The notes under the pieces were generated by a model that saw only the letters and a list, made by a program, of their open reading frames with translations, had not been told where the DNA came from and ran no database searches. 64,000 nt of DNA, from the NCBI RefSeq assembly GCF_000214135.1, contig NZ_AFIE01000006.1:57796-121795 (forward strand), given 5' to 3'. Below are positions 58,485 to 64,000 of this stretch, in pieces. This DNA comes from Acinetobacter sp. P8-3-8. GTDB lineage: Bacteria > Pseudomonadota > Gammaproteobacteria > Pseudomonadales > Moraxellaceae. Position numbers and translations under genes: made by a program. Each line of letters starts with the position of its first letter. Position 1 is the stretch's first letter.

Positions 58485-60208
58485 TCAGTACGCTCCCCTT
58501 TAGATAACCACATATCTTGCATAGATTGACCTGCAATCAACATTGGATAAACATGCTCTGTACGATCAACCATCACATTGATGAATACACATTTATCATT
58601 AATTGCCATCGCTTCTTTTAACTTAGATTCAAGCTCATCTGCATGGTCAATTTGAATACCTACGTGACCGTAAGCTTCCATTAATTTTGAGAAATCAGGC
58701 AATGATTCAATATAAGAACTTGAATGACGTCCTTCATAGTTCATATCTTGCCATTGTTTAACCATACCTAACGCACGGTTATTTAAGCATAAAATTTTAA
58801 CATTCATGCCATATTGCTTACAGGTTGATAGCTCTTGAATACACATCTGAATCGATGCTTCACCTGTAATACACACGACTTGTTTTTCAGGGAATGCCAA
58901 TTTAGCAGCCATCGCATAAGGTAAACCTACGCCCATGGTGCCTAAACCACCAGAATTGATCCATTGACGAGGGTGCTTGTATTTGTAATACATTGCACCA
59001 AACATTTGATGCTGACCAACGTCTGAAGTAATGATCGCTTCACCATTGGTAATACGATCCAGTGCTTCAACCACTTGCTGTGGTTTCATTACACCATCAA
59101 CACCCGGCTCATAACGTAAACCATGAACTTTGCGCCATTCATTGATCTGTGCCCACCATGCAGCAATCTCTTCAGGATTTGGTTTTGAAACATTCATTTG
59201 TTTCAATTGAACCAACATCTCTTGAAGTACAGGCTCTACCGCACCTACGATTGGAATATGCGCCATGATTGTTTTTGAAATCGTCGCAGGATCGATATCA
59301 ATATGGATGACTTTAGCATTGGTACAGAATTTAGCAGGGTTATTGGTTACACGGTCATCAAAACGTGCACCGATTGCCAAGATCACATCTGCATTATGCA
59401 TGGTCATATTGGCTTCATAAGTACCATGCATACCCAACATGCCAATGAATTGCTCATCATTACCTGGGAAACCACCTAAGCCCATGAGCGTATTGGTGAC
59501 TGGGTAATTTAATAAATGTGCTAATTCAGTCAATAATCCAGAAGCATTCCCTTGAACAACACCACCACCTGTATAAATAACAGGACGCTTAGCATTGATC
59601 AGTTCTTCAATCGCTTTACGAATTTGCCCTGAATGACCTCGTTGAGGTGGCTGATAAGAGCGCATTTTCACTTTATCAGGATATTCGTAAGCAAATTTTT
59701 CAGCAGGATTTGTAGCATCTTTTGGAATATCAACAACAACTGGTCCCGGACGACCAGAAGAAGCAATATAGAATGCTTTTTTAATAATTGAAGGAATTTC
59801 ACTCGCATGACGCACTTGGAAACTGTGTTTTACGATCGGACGAGAAATACCGACCATATCCGTTTCTTGGAACGCGTCTTCACCAATAAGATGTGATGCA
59901 ACTTGACCAGACAAAATCACCATTGGGATTGAGTCCATATAAGCTGTTGCAATTGGTGTTACGGTATTTGTTGCGCCTGGGCCAGAAGTGACCAGCACCA
60001 CCCCAGTTTTACCCGTTACGCGTGAGTATGCATCTGCCATATGACCAGCAGCTTGCTCATGACGTACGAGATAATGATTGATTTTATCTTGTTTAAATAG
60101 CGCATCATAAATATGTAATACTGCGCCGCCTGGATATCCAAAAACATGTTCAACGCCTTCGTCCGCCAATGCACGAACAAGCATTTCACCACCAGATAAA
60201 AGTTCCAA
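58481..60208 (-). CDS. ilvI: Acetolactate synthase large (catalytic) subunit
   Basis: ThDP-dependent enzyme condensing pyruvate to acetolactate. ThDP/FAD blocks are present: [20 protein letters not shown] with catalytic Glu, [34 protein letters not shown], and the ThDP-Mg site [19 protein letters not shown]. 575 residues. A GTG at 60217 is open, but AGGGTG sits too close to it. The TTG at 60208 gives the expected [14 protein letters not shown] and proper spacing, so a TTG start is proposed. Confidence 0.95.
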   Translation of the reverse strand: MELLSGGEMLVRALADEGVEHVFGYPGGAVLHIYDALFKQDKINHYLVRHEQAAGHMADAYSRVTGKTGVVLVTSGPGATNTVTPIATAYMDSIPMVILSGQVASHLIGEDAFQETDMVGISRPIVKHSFQVRHASEIPSIIKKAFYIASSGRPGPVVVDIPKDATNPAEKFAYEYPDKVKMRSYQPPQRGHSGQIRKAIEELINAKRPVIYTGGGVVQGNASGLLTELAHLLNYPVTNTLMGLGGFPGNDEQFIGMLGMHGTYEANMTMHNADVILAIGARFDDRVTNNPAKFCTNAKVIHIDIDPATISKTIMAHIPIVGAVEPVLQEMLVQLKQMNVSKPNPEEIAAWWAQINEWRKVHGLRYEPGVDGVMKPQQVVEALDRITNGEAIITSDVGQHQMFGAMYYKYKHPRQWINSGGLGTMGVGLPYAMAAKLAFPEKQVVCITGEASIQMCIQELSTCKQYGMNVKILCLNNRALGMVKQWQDMNYEGRHSSSYIESLPDFSKLMEAYGHVGIQIDHADELESKLKEAMAINDKCVFINVMVDRTEHVYPMLIAGQSMQDMWLSKGERTE

Positions 60209-60217
60209 CGTATTCAC

Positions 60218-60795
60218 CCTAATCTTTTTTCCACAGCACTATGGGAGACATAGTCCGTGTTTTCATTCATTGATTGTGTGCTCTGTTATAGCACACATAT
60301 TTAAAAGTTTTTGCAGCAATAAATAATAAAATCTTCACGCAACCGTTTGAGCTGTATGAATCACTGAAATATGTTGGGATAAACATTTTTCGGTTAGCTT
60401 CGTTTTCTCGGCTTAGAGAAAACGTTATTGCCTGCTTTGATATTTTTATTCGAAGGGTGATCGAATAAAACATCTGAAACTAAAGCAAGCATTTTTGTAG
60501 TTTTAGCGAACAAAGTCAAGGTTTCTGACGGGGTTTTTATTGATTATTTACCATCCGCTTAATTTTAAAACTATTCCTTTTTTTTAACCATTTATAAATA
60601 AAATTTCAATCACTTATAAATCAATAAAATTTAGAGAGAATTATTTTAAAAAATACAAAATAGTATAAAATATAGACAAATCTTATAAAATATGCAGACT
60701 CGTTTAAAACGAACCAATGTATATTAGCTAGTTAGATAGAGATCAGAAAAAATTTAACTTTCTGTCTATAAAAATTGATGCGAAGGTCTTTCACA
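60218..60795. other. ilvI leader and divergent intergenic region
   Basis: About 580 bp between divergent ilvI and the DUF4124 gene. On the minus strand a TTGACT (60519-60514) with AAAAAT 17 bases downstream (60496-60491) is a candidate ilvI promoter, implying a leader of nearly 280 bases. The leader holds two hairpins: CGTTTTCTC / GAGAAAACG (60401-60424) and TGTGTGCT / AGCACACA near 60275-60297. No Leu/Val/Ile-rich leader peptide was found. The right part is AT-rich with nothing recognisable. Confidence 0.45.
60491..60519 (-). promoter_or_regulatory. Candidate promoter of ilvIH
   Basis: TTGACT and AAAAAT separated by 17 bases on the minus strand, about 280 bases before the ilvI start. The -10 box is poor, so only the -35 is convincing. 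Confidence 0.3.
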
Positions 60796-61188
60796 ATGAA
60801 ACAAAAAAATGGTTTAGCACACACGGTTCTTGCAACATTGGTTGCTGCTGTTTTAGGCATGACAATGACGGCAACACATGCAAAACAGTATTATAAATGG
60901 GTAGACAGTAAAGGTTCTACGCATTACACCACGACACCACCGCCTAAAAGCGCACGTAGTAAAGCCAAAGTAGAAACCTATGGTTGGGGAGGAAACTCAT
61001 CAACAACAGCAAAACCTGCACCCGTACAACAACCAGCCGTTGCACAACCATCTGCACCAACAAATACAGCACCTGCGCCTGTAAATAATGGACAAAACCA
61101 AACTCCAGTAAGCAATCAGCAGAAAGAAACGAATACAGCATTACCAATGACTCAAAATGCGCCAGCGAATGCCGAAGTCGCTCGATAA
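60796..61188 (+). CDS. DUF4124 domain periplasmic protein
   Basis: 130 residues. Signal peptide ending in MTMTATHAKQ, then the DUF4124 motif YYKWVDSKGSTHYTTTPPP (about residues 33-51), and a long Pro/Ala/Gln-rich disordered tail. DUF4124 proteins are small envelope proteins of unknown role. The ATG at 60796 has AAGG ten bases upstream and gives a proper signal peptide; a TTG at 60775 is less likely. Ends with a terminator. Confidence 0.85.
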   Translation: MKQKNGLAHTVLATLVAAVLGMTMTATHAKQYYKWVDSKGSTHYTTTPPPKSARSKAKVETYGWGGNSSTTAKPAPVQQPAVAQPSAPTNTAPAPVNNGQNQTPVSNQQKETNTALPMTQNAPANAEVAR

Positions 61189-61191
61189 TTG

Positions 61192-61229
61192 AATTAAAGT
61201 GGCAAAATAATAAAACACTTTAATTTTTT
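61192..61229 (+). terminator. Terminator of DUF4124 gene
   Basis: Ten-base arms AATTAAAGTG / CACTTTAATT with a 14-base loop, followed by TTTT and C. Begins three bases after the stop codon. Confidence 0.85.
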
Positions 61230-61238
61230 CAGTTTTAA

Positions 61239-63944
<2,706 letters not shown>

Positions 63945-63955
63945 AACGCTTTTAA

Positions 63956-63990
63956 GCCTCCCTTTCTAAAAGGGAGGTTTGGAGGGATTT
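63956..63990. repeat. Short palindromic repeat after leuS
   Basis: CCTCCCTTT / AAAGGGAGG hairpin followed by TTTGGAGGGATTTT. Same family style as 19149-19270. The terminal GGAGGG lies about seven bases before an ATG at 63992, so the element may provide that gene's ribosome binding site. Confidence 0.55.
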
Positions 63991-63991
63991 T

Positions 63992-64000
63992 ATGAAAAAA
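63992..64000 (+). CDS. Start of next gene, cut by window end
   Basis: ATG AAA AAA preceded by GGAGGG. Only three codons are visible. LptE-type lipoprotein genes often follow leuS and begin Met-Lys-Lys, so this could be lptE, but the sequence ends here. Confidence 0.35.

Noticed and set aside
60267-60473. 68-codon frame before ilvI, considered as leader peptide
   Set aside because: No run of Leu, Val or Ile codons and no ribosome binding site.

Overview
The window is a chromosomal segment of an Acinetobacter-type gammaproteobacterium (Moraxellaceae). This rests on the low GC content, a monomeric NADP isocitrate dehydrogenase, the queA / tgt-yajC-secD-secF arrangement, the ndk-rlmN-pilW-rodZ-ispG-hisS-yfgM-bamB-der order, a Csu-like archaic pilus operon, and Acinetobacter-like protein sequences throughout. 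No rRNA, CRISPR array, insertion sequence or prophage was found. Most of the window is ordinary core chromosome, with several accessory blocks.

Layout. 1-6.4 kb: UDP-glucose dehydrogenase (ugd), then on the minus strand glnE-ilvE and an orphan sensor kinase. 6.4-9.5 kb: an 800-bp non-coding stretch and icd, whose leader has an inverted repeat reaching its ribosome binding site. 9.7-19.1 kb: tRNA-Leu(CAA), queA, an uncharacterised LemA / DUF3137-like pair, a DUF4303-like gene, then tgt-yajC-secD-secF (queuosine modification and the Sec translocon accessory complex). 19.1-37.0 kb: a long minus-strand aryl-polyene type gene cluster of 18 genes. It holds two ACPs, a chain-length-factor-like protein, ketosynthases, a ketoreductase, dehydratases, an adenylating enzyme fused to a dehydratase, an aromatic ammonia-lyase, a thioesterase, acyltransferases, a glycosyltransferase, a LolA-like carrier, an MMPL exporter, an FAD oxidoreductase, lipoprotein and membrane helpers, and a phosphopantetheinyl transferase. 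Together these would load an aryl acid on an ACP, extend and dehydrate it into a polyene, attach it to a lipid and move it to the outer membrane. One ketosynthase is split by a frameshift lying exactly on a classical -1 slippery heptamer.

37.1-46.9 kb: core genes der, bamB, yfgM, hisS, ispG, rodZ, pilW, rlmN, ndk and iscX, all minus strand. 47.1-49.0 kb: a PAP2 phosphatase and a family-4-type glycosyltransferase. 49.2-53.3 kb: a four-gene chaperone-usher pilus operon. An unusually AT-rich gap follows. 53.9-55.6 kb: a secreted family I lipase and a short steric-foldase-like partner; a 32-bp near-identical repeat lies on either side of this pair. 55.8-60.2 kb: an unknown secreted protein and the branched-chain amino-acid genes ilvI-ilvH-ilvC. 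A second, synonymously diverged copy of the last 16 codons of ilvC with its own terminator lies just downstream of ilvC, which looks like a scar of allele replacement. 60.8-64 kb: a DUF4124 protein, leuS and probably the first codons of the next gene.

The best leads are the frameshifted ketosynthase, the ilvC tail duplication, the icd leader structure, the reduced lipase foldase, and a GGAGG-rich hairpin repeat family, one copy of which seems to supply the ribosome binding site of the last gene.
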